A stretch of 64,000 nt of DNA from Oidiodendron maius Zn (lineage: Eukaryota; Ascomycota; Leotiomycetes; Myxotrichaceae). Position numbers and translations under genes: made by a program. The DNA lies in NCBI GenBank assembly GCA_000827325.1, contig KN832872.1, forward strand, positions 2,895,698 through 2,959,697, read 5' to 3'. Positions 44,608-55,921 of the stretch are shown in pieces. Under the pieces are notes generated by a model, which saw only the letters and a program-made list of their open reading frames with translations, did not search any database and was not told the DNA's origin. Each line of letters opens with the position of its first letter. Position 1 is the first letter of the stretch.

Positions 44608-45570
44608 CTACAACTTGCGTACGTTAGGCGGTTGAAAATAGCAGAGGAGGTGACGGGCGTAATCCTTAAGGGGGACGTTCCGGAGCCGAGGGGTATTTAG
44701 ATCAGCCTGGCCAGTTGGATACAGGGTCGGAAAGGCGAGTGAAAGGATACGTTCCCTCCCGGACGTCTTATCAATCGGCGTATGTCGAATCGACGGGGCC
44801 GGGACGCCGGCAGGGGGCGGTCTACGGCCTGTAATCTCCTCGATGATTAGATCAGCCTCTGTAGTATCCTGATCCAGGCTTAAGACGACTGATTGCGTAT
44901 TGGGAGGAGCATCCGTCAGCTCGACGGGCCCGTCAAGAGTAAGGGTATCGTCCGTGATGCACACGACAGATGGGGAGACGTCACTATCAACTGGGAGGGC
45001 AGTAAGACGGTCCGCTGCGATCGAGATATAACGATAATCAAGGTGATTCGCCTTTAAGAAGTGGAGCCACGTTAGGACGCGCTGCCTACAGACCCGAAAA
45101 TCAGTCCGGAACTGTCGTCGATACTATAGGTTGTCTGTACAGCTCTTAGGTGGCTGTAAGAGCACAATATCGAGTTCGGACGGTAGGTTAGGGAGTACCC
45201 TAACGGTCTGTATGATGTTCTGTATGAATACAATACAGTGGCCAGTATATTGATATTGGTGCCCCTGGACCCTCTTGATAAGTATCTGTACGTACGCCTA
45301 TATAATCACTATCTCCTCGACCTGGCTCAGCTCTGGCAGGTGGCTCGGGACGACTCCCGGATCCATATTATTCTCCATGGACATCATGAAGGGTATGACG
45401 GGCCGTTTCCGGCTGTCTGTATCCCGTAAGAAGCACCGGTGGCAGACGCTATCCTTAAGATCCATTAAAAATCCATGCTCTTGGTAGCGCTAGCAGGTCT
45501 CCATCCGTATAGCCGCTATAGCCTGATTAAAGTCTTGTATCTGTCGCCATTCGTCTGCAGGTAAGAAGCC
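44608..45570 (-). mobile_element. Helitron-type element fragment
   Basis: Read on the minus strand, frames carry ADEWRQIQDFNQAIAAI, HGFLMDLKDSVCHRCFLRD, then RVLTWLHFLKANHLDYRYIS and, near the end, [20 protein letters not shown] with [14 protein letters not shown]. In fungal Helitrons these precede the helitron helicase-like (Rep) domain and the Pif1-type helicase. Only this N-terminal part is present, the reading frame changes more than once, and it stops around 44600. The upstream part, to about 45845, may also belong. It is a 5' fragment without helicase. Confidence 0.6.
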
Positions 45571-46419
45571 TGTAGGCTTGGTCAGAGGCAGGGCTGTAAC
45601 TGGGGCTTGAGGTTGCAGTTCGATAGGACGGGCCGTAACCAGGCCCTGAGGAGGTAGCGGGTGAGTAGGAGGGTTCGGAGGTAAGGGAGGTGGTTCGACA
45701 GGTAGAATTTGAGGTAGAGGAGCTAGAACTATAGGCTGCGGACGTGTATTCGAACGAAGGATATGTCTTGCAGGTTAGATATTCGGATCCAAGGACCGTA
45801 AGACAGCCCGTTTCTTAGTAGCAGCCTTCTTGTTACTACAGTACTAGATACAGGTTATATAAATACGAGAAGTAAGGCTAGCAAGAGTATCTTTAAGAAA
45901 GCAAGATAAGGGGAGCTTCCAAATACAGGCCGAGCAATACTTAGAACTTATTATAGCCCTAGGCTATAGCTTACAGCTACAAAAACAGGTGAAGACAGGT
46001 GAAGACAGGTGAAAACAGGTAAGTAGGAGTGTAAATAAGGAGACCAAATATATAAAAAGAGTAAACATGTAAGATATACAGTACCATTAATCTCAAAGAC
46101 CCCTTTCAGGAGAATAGCGTCACTAGCTGAAGCAGGAAGTAGGTAAAGAGAGCTAGAAAGGAGGTTGGAGTATTAGAGCTACAGGCGCTACAGGCCGGAT
46201 TAGCCAATCGCTTAAGGGACGTGGCACGTAATACAGACAGAGCCACCAGCTCGGGCAGGGGGGTCGGAATTTAAGAGAAAGCAAGCTTTCAATTATAATC
46301 ATCTAGACAATGTTGATAATACTATCAACTTTGAGGATGATCTTGTTTGATTTATATATACTAGACTATACGATAAGGTTTTCATTTTGTATATAGAATA
46401 GGGTCTATTCATTTCCACG
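45571..46419. other. Low-complexity intergenic
   Basis: Purine-rich DNA with a short tandem repeat (separate entry). No gene was seen. Confidence 0.4.
45981..46020. repeat. 10-bp tandem repeat, 4 copies
   Basis: Four consecutive copies of GAAGACAGGT, the first and last with small changes. Confidence 0.8.
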
Positions 46420-46641
46420 ATGGTTTCTGTAAATATCACACTAAGTGATGGTGGGGCAAGGAGGAAGAAAACATTGATTAGGAAAGCCCATCAATTAGGG
46501 AAGTGTTCTGGGTTTGAGGTAGCTCTATTCATTCACCAGCGAGACAAAATTACTACGTACCAGTCAATAGACCACGAGTCTTGGTGGCCAGTAATGGCAG
46601 AAATAGTATGTATAACTCGTATGGATCAAATCTGTAACTAA
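46420..46641 (+). CDS. Mini MADS-like protein, 73 aa
   Basis: From ATG 46420 the ORF reads ARRKKTLIRKAHQLGKCSGF, EVALFIHQRDKITTYQSIDH and ESWWPVMAEI. The pattern (basic K/R run, TLxxKAxxLGxxxGxEVALFI) is that of small fungal MADS-box-like (SRF-type) proteins seen in several copies in Eurotiales. Such proteins could bind DNA as dimers. This one is embedded in transposon-rich DNA and is followed by nothing recognisable, so it may be an expanded accessory family member or a relic. Function is unproven. Confidence 0.45.
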   Translation: MVSVNITLSDGGARRKKTLIRKAHQLGKCSGFEVALFIHQRDKITTYQSIDHESWWPVMAEIVCITRMDQICN

Positions 46642-47220
46642 TAAAATAATGTGAGGAATACTAGTATTAGAACGATGGCGCTTATTAAATTAAATGCTTC
46701 TTGGCTGATTATCTGACCAAAATATTTTTGGACGTTGATGATAAGACCAAAAGGGATCAGAACATCGTTAGTTCTTACAGACATTTCTTCGAGAGACCAC
46801 GGATCAATAAAGCAATAATATAACGTATTCCTATAACATGTACTTTTCAATCGATCCAAGGAGTCGGAGCGGAAGAGGTAATCAGTTTGATCTAAAAAGC
46901 AACATTAAAGAAGCACACGTTATATTATTGTATTAGACGCCGAGTTAGTTCGAGTTTTAGTGTTAATCTTCGGTGTGCTCTAAGTTTTATTATGCGGAAT
47001 TCGGCCTACTTTGGCTTGAAGCATAAATAAGGCACGTACGTCATATAATATGCTAAAGTAATATACTTCAAACGCAATTACTTTGAGGTGTAGTCTTTCA
47101 ACCCGATCTACTCGCAGTTGTAGTACTCCGAATCTAAAAATAGTCATAGGCATGACGCGGCGTCGCATAGGGAGCGGTATAAGTGAGTGTGGGGTCGAAT
47201 TGGGTTTCTAGGCTCCCCAG
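46642..47220. other. AT-rich intergenic, no gene seen
   Basis: No supported gene or repeat was recognised. Confidence 0.45.
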
Positions 47221-47284
47221 CGCTGGCGCATCCATTTTGCTAACGCTTCCTATCACTGGTGTTAGCGAAACGGATGCGCCAGCG
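47221..47284. repeat. 24-bp inverted repeat
   Basis: Arms 47221-47244 (CGCTGGCGCATCCATTTTGC onward) and 47261-47284 pair with two mismatches, both transitions. Sixteen bases separate them. The right arm also begins the tandem repeats that follow. Confidence 0.75.
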
Positions 47285-47575
47285 CCGTTCATCAAGCGCC
47301 AGCGAAATGGGTGCGCCAGCGTCAGGGATCCAATTTCTGCTCCCTTTTCAACGCTGGCGTTCCTTCAGCGCCATCACAATGGATGCGTCAGCGCGAGGGA
47401 GCCAATTTTTGCTCCTTTCTCCACGTCTGTCAAGCACCAGCGCAATCGATGCGTCAAAGCGAAGGAGACGAGATTTACTCCCTTCTCCACGCCACACTCT
47501 GTCAAGCACCATCGAAGTGGATGCGCTGGCGTTAGGGAGCTAATTCTCACCGCGAGCAAATTGGGTCCTCTAATC
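47262..47575. repeat. Minisatellite, about 68-bp unit, roughly four degenerate copies
   Basis: Each unit contains AGCGcnATGGATGCGCCAGC, then an AGGGAGCCAATTTTTGCTCC-like phrase and a CTCCACG-like end. In one plus-strand frame the units encode a 22-24-residue repeat (QRNGCASVRDPISAPFST and variants), yet nothing around it looks like a gene. I treat it as a DNA repeat. Confidence 0.65.
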
Positions 47576-47942
47576 CGTCGCAATGACGCGATAATAATAT
47601 TGCGGCGGGCCATGTGCCATGATGTCACAAGAATATTAGGAGGCAATATTCTCATTGGCTGCTGGAAGTCAGCGTCGTACTGTAAACCGACTGCTTTTCT
47701 GATTTGCTACAATTGCTTGCGAATCTATGAGGACATACCGTACAGCAGAACCCGAAACCAGCTTCTCCGCAAACACTCTCTTATGAAAAGGTTGGCCCCA
47801 CTTTATAAGCTCAGCCTTGCTATTCGTAGCCAGACGGTGCCGCCGCTATCATCTCTTTTGAACAGTTTTTTATCTCACAATACTGTACTTCTACTATTGT
47901 ACTGCCAATACTCTCCCAACTGCACAGATCCATCAACGAATA
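47576..47942. other. Intergenic between minisatellite and pogo element
   Basis: No gene was recognised; the open frame through this stretch is likely chance. Confidence 0.4.
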
Positions 47943-49816
47943 ACGTAAGTCGTGGCGTAATTAATCGTATAGCGTAATTAATCGCTTTTAGCGACAGCAC
48001 CACACAAATCCATTAACTACTCAACATCTACTACAATACAGTCTTCTGCACCACTTTCAGATTCATCCCTAGCTTCTTCATCATCATCCTTATCAGTTTC
48101 AGCTTCATCCAACATCTTTTTGCCCTTCTTTTTGCCATTTTTAGCCTGTCGCTCTTTTATTACTTTTTCAGCTGCTAAGACGCCAGCTAATAAAGTTTGT
48201 ATAGAAATATAGAAGTGGCCTTGTAAGACCATCCTCTTACCACTCTTCCGAGTTGTACGCTTCTTAACGATAGAGCGTAGATTAGTAGCATCAAGTTGGT
48301 TGACTTTATTTTGAGTATAAAGTCGCTCACTACCGCTCGCTAATTTTTCGATATATCCACGTACTAGCGACAGAACCACTGTATAACTCTGAACAGTTAA
48401 AAGAAGTAGCTGATTTGCCTGGTGTAAGGTACTTATATCTGGTAGAGAGCTATTAACAAAGACCTGATTAAAAATATCGAATTCCGAAGGTATAGAAGGC
48501 GTCTCTACCTTGGGGGGAAGATCCCCGTCAATCATACGAAGTGCTCGCTTTGGATTAAAAGGTACTATACCAGAGCCACGCCACGAGGACTCAATATTCT
48601 GGGTTATACAAGCATTAGAGCGTGCCTGTATATATACCTCTAGCCACTCAATTTTCTGAATTTGTGCCAGCTAGGCCTGGTTAAGGTGCTAAAGTGCAAC
48701 AGTTAGTCTTTTTTTTAGGGGGCTGAAAATCGCAATATCGAGTGGTTGAAGGATATATAATGTATATAGAGGCAAAATAAGAAGCGTAATACTATTCTGA
48801 ATACAGTATGATATAAAATTACCACTTATATGGCTATTGTAGCTGTTATATATAAGAAGACGTTGCTTGCCACCTGCTTTTACCCTAGTTGCTGGGTTGA
48901 ATATACGCTATAACCACTCTAATCCATATAGATTGCTTGTCCACCCCTTGGAATTAGTAAAGAAAAACCACTTCTTTAAAAGGGGTCCTGGAATCCAGTT
49001 CTGTAGGACGTTCTGGCCTTTAAATATACAAAGAGGGTTAATGATTGTACTGTCTGTATAAATACACTCGATTAGAGAAACCCACTCCTGCTAGCCGGGA
49101 TATACTTGGTATTTCGTACGAAGTATAGAATCGATTATAATACATGTTGACTCTATTGTTCCAATCGAGAATCCTGATTTGTCTATATTATAGATGTTCT
49201 GTTACTCAATTCCTTGCCTATCAATAATCCCTTTATATGCCCTAAACCATGCCTCCAACACCTCTTTTGTTGCTCCATCCGTTTGTACGCTCTCAATTCG
49301 ATGCCCAATAATAGACTTTAGGTGTGTATATTGCTAGACAAATCGTGGAACCCAGTCCTAGCCAAGTGGGAGGTAATGATATAGGGTAGAGGGTGAGGGT
49401 GTTGCTTCGTGTAAGTCGTGTCTTTGCCTAAGTCGAATTTCTTCTGCTATTTCTCTCAACAACTGGTACCCTGGTATATATCTACCAATTGTTAATTGCT
49501 TAATCCACTTCAGAAGTACATTCTCTTGTTCTAGTGAAAGAATCTGCTGCATATAGTGTACCTGTATACGTGACAAGTGTCCAGCTACATGTCGCACGAC
49601 AGTTACGCGATTTAGCCCTAAGGCTTTAGCAGCCGTATATAAGGACTTAAACTTCCCTGATCGGACTCCATTTACAGCTTCAAGTAATTGGGTGTCTAGT
49701 TTAGCAGCTTTGGCACTTTTTCGGCGAACCATGGTTGAGCCATGAAGAAGTTAAGTGAGGGGGTAGGTCCAAAGCGATTAATTACGCCATACGATTAATT
49801 ACGCCACGACTTACGT
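47943..49816 (-). mobile_element. Fot1/pogo-type (Tc1/mariner superfamily) DNA transposon, 1874 bp
   Basis: TA target-site duplications lie at 47941-47942 and 49817-49818. The terminal inverted repeats start ACGTAAGTCGTGGCGTAATT and run about 46 bp with a single difference. The transposase lies on the minus strand, from 49732 to 48017. The element's ends look intact, but the transposase frame is interrupted. Confidence 0.88.
48017..49732 (-). pseudogene. Fot1/pogo transposase, interrupted
   Basis: ATG 49732 starts MVRRKSAKAAKLDTQLLEAV, SGKFKSLYTAAKALGLN (N-terminal helix-turn-helix) and a CENP-B-like HTH (LEQENVLLKWIKQLT, PGYQLLREIAEEI). Reading on, the DDE_1 domain shows IYNIDKSGFSIG, LLIYNSYNSHIS (where active copies have DGHGSH) and LPLYTLYILQPLDIAIFSPL. 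The C-terminal part, 48535-48017, is lysine/acidic-rich (KNGKKKGKKMLDEAE). Stops occur after YHYLPLG (about 49358) and several more times before 48540. Loss of a catalytic aspartate and many C-to-T-like changes fit RIP-type decay. The copy is inactive. Confidence 0.8.
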
Positions 49817-49824
49817 TACGCATA

Positions 49825-51971
49825 ATGGTGGAGCCTTCCGACCCAAAAAATTTATGTGAAGTATGCAATCATATAAACCTGGAGGATCTCAAGGGAACAG
49901 ACGGCTACGTACATCAACCATCATTCAAGGCCCTTGTGGACAGCGCAAGTGGTTGCATGCTATGCAAATTGATTGGAGAGGCTTGTGATCGTTATTTATG
50001 TAGGGAAAGGGTGAACGTTGATGCAGCAACTGGCCATTTAGGCCCCGTTCGATTGTTTGCGACAGGCCAAAAGGAAAAGTTTTCGGGAATGGAGCTGCGA
50101 ACCCTCGCAGTACTTCGAGAGAGGGAGCTGTCCCAAAATGTACTTGTGACTGTGGGTAAACTTCAACAGAAGCTGTTTGTGGACCCATCTTGGTCAATCC
50201 TGCTTGAGATGTATGCATTGAAAGGTAAGTCGCCATAGCGACGATTGCTAGCATCTATTCATTTTATTTAGGTTCTTCTGCCGAGCAGGCTGGAATACCT
50301 AGACTGAGGGAGATTGAAAGCCATGCTGCATGCGAAACCAACTTTTCAAGGCTTAGAAAATGGCTCGAACTATGTAAACGCAACCACGAGATATGTTCTC
50401 TAGAACGTATCAGACAACTTATTGGTACATCATCCATGCCGAAGCGACTCATTGATCTCGGAGCTTTGAATGCCTCACAAACCAAACCCAAGATCATTCA
50501 TACCCGAGGACGCCAAGAGCAGTACGTTGCTCTAAGCTACTGCTGGGGGTTAACGCAGCATTTCTGCACTACGAACGAGAACTTCAGTGAAATGCAGAAG
50601 TCAATTCCTATCGAAATACTTCCACAGACCATCCGAGACGCTTTCTTAGTTGCTCAAAAGTTGGATATACGGTACATTTGGATTGATGCGTTGTGCATTA
50701 TCCAGGACAATGAAGATGACTGGCATAGCGAAGCCAGGCGAATGGGTGCAATCTACGCAAATTCATATTTTACTATCGCAGCAACGGCCGCCAAAGACTC
50801 TGGGGAGGGGTTTCTATGGCCTCGAGCACTCAACAGAGTCTCGATGCCATTTCGGCGTTACGCAACCTCCGAAAGTGAAGGCACTGTGTGCTTCAGACAG
50901 CGCTCCGATTTTCTTCGGGATCATCAAGAGTATGTTCTTAATAGCCCATTACAGAAAAGAGCCTGGGTACTGCAAGAAACGCTTCTATCGCGTCGCACAG
51001 TGCACTTTTCGAGCAAGCAGATATACTGGGAATGTCGCAGTACATTTGGTGTTGAGGACAACATGACAAATGATGTCGATTGCAGAGAACATGCACACGA
51101 GTTTCTGAACATGTTGTCGGCGCTCCAAGGCGGAATATGTTCAGAGAATCATGCCATGATATTTTTCCGGATATGGGCCAAAATTCTATCCCGGTACTCA
51201 ACACTTTCCATAAGCCGACCTAGTGACAAGCTTCCTGCACTATCAGGTCTCGCTTTACTGGTAGAACGTATCATTGGATGCCGGTATTTGTATTGTATTT
51301 GGAATTTTAATCTCCCATACAATCTTTTCTGGCAACCTGTAAATCGCCCGATACCTCGAGTTAATGAATGGAGAGCGCCGTCGTGGTCATGGGCCGCTTG
51401 GAATGGTGAGATCATGTTCGAGAACTATTTCCCAGTGGAATATTCGAGCATTAGCTTCAAAGATGCATTTGAGGGCAGCCAACTACGAGGAGCGTTGAAA
51501 CTGGCGGGTCAGATCCGCCCATGTTACGTCTCCCTTGATCTACAGCCGCAGCCAAAACCATGTCGAAGTGATCGCAAGCTCAAGGAGATACCCATCGCAC
51601 CACCTGAATATGCATTTGCAGAAGACAAATCAAAGCTTCTTGAGTATCAAGCATCTATCGAAACTAGCCCCTACGATCTCTACGGCGAAGCACCAGGTAT
51701 CTCATTACTTCGGATAACAGAAGGCAGATTGATGAGCGCGCAGGGTCCTGGCGAGCGCAATGTGTGCAGGTTTGACGGAGAAAGAGGGACTGAAATAGAC
51801 TTCTTCTTCCTTAGGCTCTCCTGCACTTCCGGGATGGAATTTCATCATTGTCGTGGATTGCTTCTACGCTGTGCGACCGGAGCCATTGATGTATACGAAC
51901 GTGTGGGTGTTGGATGGTCAACGGATACATGGTGGCATACCGCTCCCGAATCTGTGGTTACGCTTGTCTGA
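49825..51971 (+). CDS. HET-domain protein, 699 aa
   Basis: Two exons, 49825-50224 and 50272-51971, with a 47-bp intron, give 699 aa. The N-terminus has the pre-HET cysteine segment LCEVCNHINLEDL and SGCMLCKLIGEACD. HET blocks are YVALSYCWG (about residue 215), RYIWIDALCIIQDNEDDWHS and RRMGAIYANSYFTIAATAA, and QKRAWVLQETLLSRRTVHFS followed by IYWEC. The later APSWSWAAWNG motif is usual for the family. Role: cytosolic non-self recognition/cell-death signalling, inferred from family. The ATG lies 8 bp after the TA target site of the pogo element, so the original promoter or leader was displaced or is supplied by the element. Confidence 0.87.
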
Positions 51972-52350
51972 CCGCGGTGAGACCCCGAAAGTATAGCTTA
52001 ACGTTTGAAATCCTTCGTTTAGTTTATCCCTTGCACATATAACGAACCGTGGTCCTGGTGGTGGAACAAAGGCAACGTTGAGTTGGATGAGAGGCAGGGA
52101 CGCTGTCACTGATCACGGGTAGTTGCAAGTTACTAGAATTGGCGATACTTAATTTGAGTTAAATACAGAGCATATATCTAAAGGATATTCGGGCATTCGG
52201 ATCCGAACGGGTGATCTGAATATCCGTAACGTAGCGAGTGGCGGCGCACCATATATTGTGTGGTTATATGCAGCTTAGAACCCAAGACAACTCAATACAA
52301 CGATTCCACACACATACTGATGAATCCTTCGATCCTGTAACCTTTGACAA
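51972..52350. other. Intergenic, no gene seen
   Basis: The 3' region of the HET gene; nothing recognised. Confidence 0.45.
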
Positions 52351-52484
52351 TAAATGTACCCCCTGAGGGTTTATACTTCTAGAGCTTTCCACATACAAAT
52401 CAGGTAGAAGCATCTCACTTATTGACCCAAAGCCCCCTGGCTATGTCCGTGCTCTAGAAACCTCAGGGGGTCCGTTTATTTATC
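52351..52484. repeat. Imperfect fold-back repeat, about 134 bp
   Basis: The left arm has ACCCCCTGAGGGTTT and, further in, TTCTAGAGC. The right arm, inverted, has ACCCCCTGAGGTTTCTAGAG. Outer bases ATAAAT/ATTTAT also pair. It could be a small MITE; no target-site duplication is clear. Confidence 0.55.
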
Positions 52485-52791
52485 CCAAGACCAGAGTACA
52501 GTAAAAGACGTAGATATGACGAGAGCTTGGACAAAGGAACATTACCCTTGCATGGTGCTATGCTAAAAAGAGCAAAGCGGCATACGGTCTTCGCTTGTAA
52601 AGTGGGGCCGACTTTCAATGAAAGAGTGTTTGGGAAGAAGGCGGTTTTGAGAGACAAGGTGCAGAGACATGGGGCAGAGACGGGGAGCAAAGACAGGGGC
52701 AAAACTTAAGCGTCAATCCCAGTCTTTTTTGTTGTGATGCTGGACAGGGGTTATTCTGGCCGTGGAAGAGGTAAGGCCTAAAGCTTGTTTG

Positions 52792-53087
52792 TGTGACGGC
52801 CCAGCCAGGCTAGGCCGGTGTGGTTCTGCCAGACTGGTTGTGGCCAGTAATCCGGACGTGGTGGTTGAGGAGGATTAGTGACGGATTAGGACTAGCGGGC
52901 CGAAGCGGCCGCCAGCGATTCGCTACGTCCCCTCGGCACTAGGCTTAATCCGGGCCGAGCAGTATTTATACAGTTAAGCGTTTGCCCAGAGAGCTTTTCT
53001 CTCCTTAGTTTAATTGTCTTCGTCAATACAGCACCTTAACTGGCCACTGCCTCCCTTCGTGAAGCTTATAGTAGCCAGGCTGTCACA
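52792..53087. mobile_element. Solo LTR, probably Ty3/gypsy-type, 296 bp
   Basis: It starts TGTGACGGCC and ends GGCTGTCACA, with the TGTGAC/GTCACA short inverted ends typical of fungal LTRs. A perfect 5-bp target-site duplication GTTTG flanks it (52787-52791 and 53088-53092). A TATTTATAC promoter-like box lies at about 52965. No internal domain is adjacent, so it is a solo LTR left by recombination. The exact target duplication suggests a moderate to young age. The family assignment is by general look only. Confidence 0.75.
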
Positions 53088-53092
53088 GTTTG

Positions 53093-54096
53093 AACATCAG
53101 CAACGCTAACGCCTTTCTCACTGTGATTGGTTTAATCCCACTTTTAGCTAAATAATGCCCTGTCAGCTCCAATGTGCATCTAAGGATTCCTAATCCTCAA
53201 GTCTTGACTACGTCATATGAGCTCATTTTATAAACATACTGTAGGAGTCGGACAAGGCATTTTCTTCCCCTGTAATTTCTATCCGTCCCTCTGCATTGCT
53301 TGTCCACTAACTTGATGTTAATGAGCCGTCACTCTATTTTGGCAGATGCCTCTAGCATCTAGGCCAGGCATGGCTTGCCCGAGAGTGATCTGATATTATT
53401 TCCTCCATCGGGTGCATCATTTCGCTTTTTCCGCTTGGAATTGTTATGAAAGACGAAAAGTCACGCAGACAATTCATCATTAGTCTTTATTGTCCTAAAC
53501 ACTACACATTTATAAAACCCTTCTTTGCAAGATCTTTCCTATCCTTTGAAGTCTTGTAGTTGCAGCCCATGATTATGGAATTAAGTCTGGGAATGATACT
53601 AAGTAGAGCCGATTAAGTGTGAGACCATATTACAAACCTCGACCGCCCTCGAGATATCTGTTTGCATACTCTTTCCTTTCAGAGACGAGCTATGTTATAA
53701 GTGACTCATATTTTCTCTTGGAGAGGCTCGGTTTAAGAGCTACGAGGAAGCTTTGGTATTAGTGAGAGTGACAACTGATCGCTCCAGTAGATGTACAGCT
53801 GGAATTTGCTATATGCACTATGTAACCCTAAACTTCCCATTTATCTACTAAAAATAATAATTCGAGTATAAACATTGACGTTTAAGGGTGGTTACCCTTC
53901 GATTATTAAATCTATTAAAAGTAGGAAGTTTAAATTTAATTCCGAGCTCATATTATCAAGTCCGGGTTTGAAGCAAAGATAAAACTCAAACTCTAGTATA
54001 GACACAGCTTTTATTTAATCTCTCGTCAAATTCTTAGCTCCTGCATGATCGGCCGACCGAGACCTACAACAAACTTTTTCATCTTAGCAAGCGCTC
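53093..54096. other. AT-rich intergenic, no gene seen
   Basis: Between the solo LTR and the 3' end of the MFS gene. No coding or repeat structure was recognised. Confidence 0.45.
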
Positions 54097-55921
54097 TCAA
54101 TCTGAAGCGAACTTGCTTCTCCGCCTCAAACTTCTTCCACACCAAAAGAAAATGTAGCTGGGCGAGGTTAGCTATATTTTCAATGGAAGGGTGTAAACGG
54201 CACCTACGGGAAAGGCAGCATGGCCAATGTAAAGAAAGCAAGCAGCGACGACGCCCATTGGTAGCCGAGATGGTTAAACACTATGATCAAGTCAGTGTCG
54301 CTCTAGTCTTCTTGCCCGGCCGGAGCTTACTTTGCACCGTAAACAGAGGGAACGCTGCTGCAAAGATACAGCGCGTAGTCGTGTTAACAGCCATAGAACT
54401 GGCTGCATACTTGGGATACGCAGCCACCAGGAATGTCCAGATCCCCTGGAAGACGAAGAAAAATCTGACCACCAATGTTAGTAGGTCTTTCTATACTAGT
54501 ATTAAGGAAAGAGAAATCACGTACCCAATACTGAAGGGTACCGTTGCTATAATAGGTACAATCCAATGCACAAACCGATAAGTCGTCCACGCAAACCAAA
54601 ATAACGTAACAGTTACCAATACTGACCCCACCATGGCCGGTGGTAGTCTCAACTCGGGTTCAGGCTTATAATCCGCCCCATGCTTCTCCTTCATTTTTCT
54701 GATGAGCCCTACCCATTGCGTGTGCCAGAAGGGGTTGAACAAGCATGCAATCAGATTACCTATCGCAAGACCAAGGAACGTGAGGCCAATTTGCCAATGA
54801 TTGAAGCCGTGGTTAGTGCCGAATACTAGTGGGAAAGCACCGAAAAAAAGGTAGAGGATTCCTTGGAGGAGAGACGTGTAGATGCTGAGAGCCAAGACCA
54901 TGGGGTCGAGGCACAGAAGTTGGAATGGGACGTAGAGAGAAATAAAGAGAGCTTGGGAGAGTGTCTTCGAAGCGCGGGCTACCTCGGATGCGGAGTGGTA
55001 CTCGCGGTTGTTCGTGCTTCTACGGAGGGCTGCCGCTTTTCTGCTGAGGAGGATGGGGTGGAAGGTTTCTTGTACGAAGATGACGCATACAAGGATAACC
55101 CCAGTCCAGATGAGGAGAACATAGAAGCACCAGCGCCTTAGTCGGGTTAGCAGATGCGGGTAGATGAGGGTGGTGGATTTACCAAACTGTAAACGAATTG
55201 ATGAAGCCACCGATGAGAGGTCCAAGGGCTGGTCCAACGAAGGGAGCACCGGTGAAGACCGTCATTGGAAGCAGAAGTTCCTGAGGGATGAACAAGTCTA
55301 CTACCGTCCCACCAGCGACACTAAGGAATGCGCTTCCTGAGAGACCATTGAGAAATCGAGCGACCAGGATGGTCTGGATATTTTGAGCAACGGCGCATGG
55401 AATCAACCAGATCAAGAAGAATACTGTCGAGGTGATGTATATGGGTCTCCGTCCATAGAACTGACATCCAAGTCAGTGAGATGTGAAGCAACAGCAAATG
55501 GCAACCATACCTCTGATAGCGGGCTAAAGACCAGAGGTCCGATGCCCAGACCCAAGACGTAAAGCGACAGTCCCAGGTTTGCTATTTCTTGAGAGCATTC
55601 GAACTCCTTGATAAACTGGTCATAGCATGAGGTGTACAGAGACGAGGTAGCCGTTCTGTATGTGTCAGTAGATTCAAAGAGAAGCAGACTTCAAAGTGCT
55701 CACACCAAGAGAGAACCCACAGCCACCACAGCCACATAGAACCACTTCCTCGCTGCGGAAAAGTTGCGCGGGTCTAGAGGATCATTATCGCCATCCCATT
55801 CCACCAGGAACGATTGACCGGCTTCCTGCTGCTTTTCCTCGTCACTGATGACCTCTAGTGGGTTTGCTGCATCCAACTCAGACGTAGCCTTTCGTCCTAG
55901 TTCGTTCTCGTCACTCGGCAT
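54097..55921 (-). CDS. MFS transporter, DHA1 (polyamine/drug exporter-like)
   Basis: Seven exons: 55921-55704, 55655-55511, 55460-55183, 55136-54525, 54464-54331, 54280-54208 and 54157-54097. Introns of 48, 50, 46, 60, 50 and 50 bp keep phase throughout and give 506 aa. The N-terminus is cytosolic and acidic; VEWDGDNDPLDPRNFSAARK is the classic lead-in of fungal DHA1 drug:H+ antiporters. LGLGIGPLVFSPLSEFYGRR is motif A, and FTGAPFVGPALGPLIGGF is motif C of exporters. The C-terminus ends LPFPYIFFWCGRSLRRRS. It is expected to export a small molecule at the plasma membrane. It is divergent from a Zn2Cys6 regulator, which may control it. The last two short exons are easy to miss. Confidence 0.87.

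Noticed and set aside
47183-47977. 264-codon ORF with a repeated peptide
   Set aside because: The repeat is explained by a degenerate DNA minisatellite; the first codons and the tail have no protein features. Kept only as a repeat and a finding.
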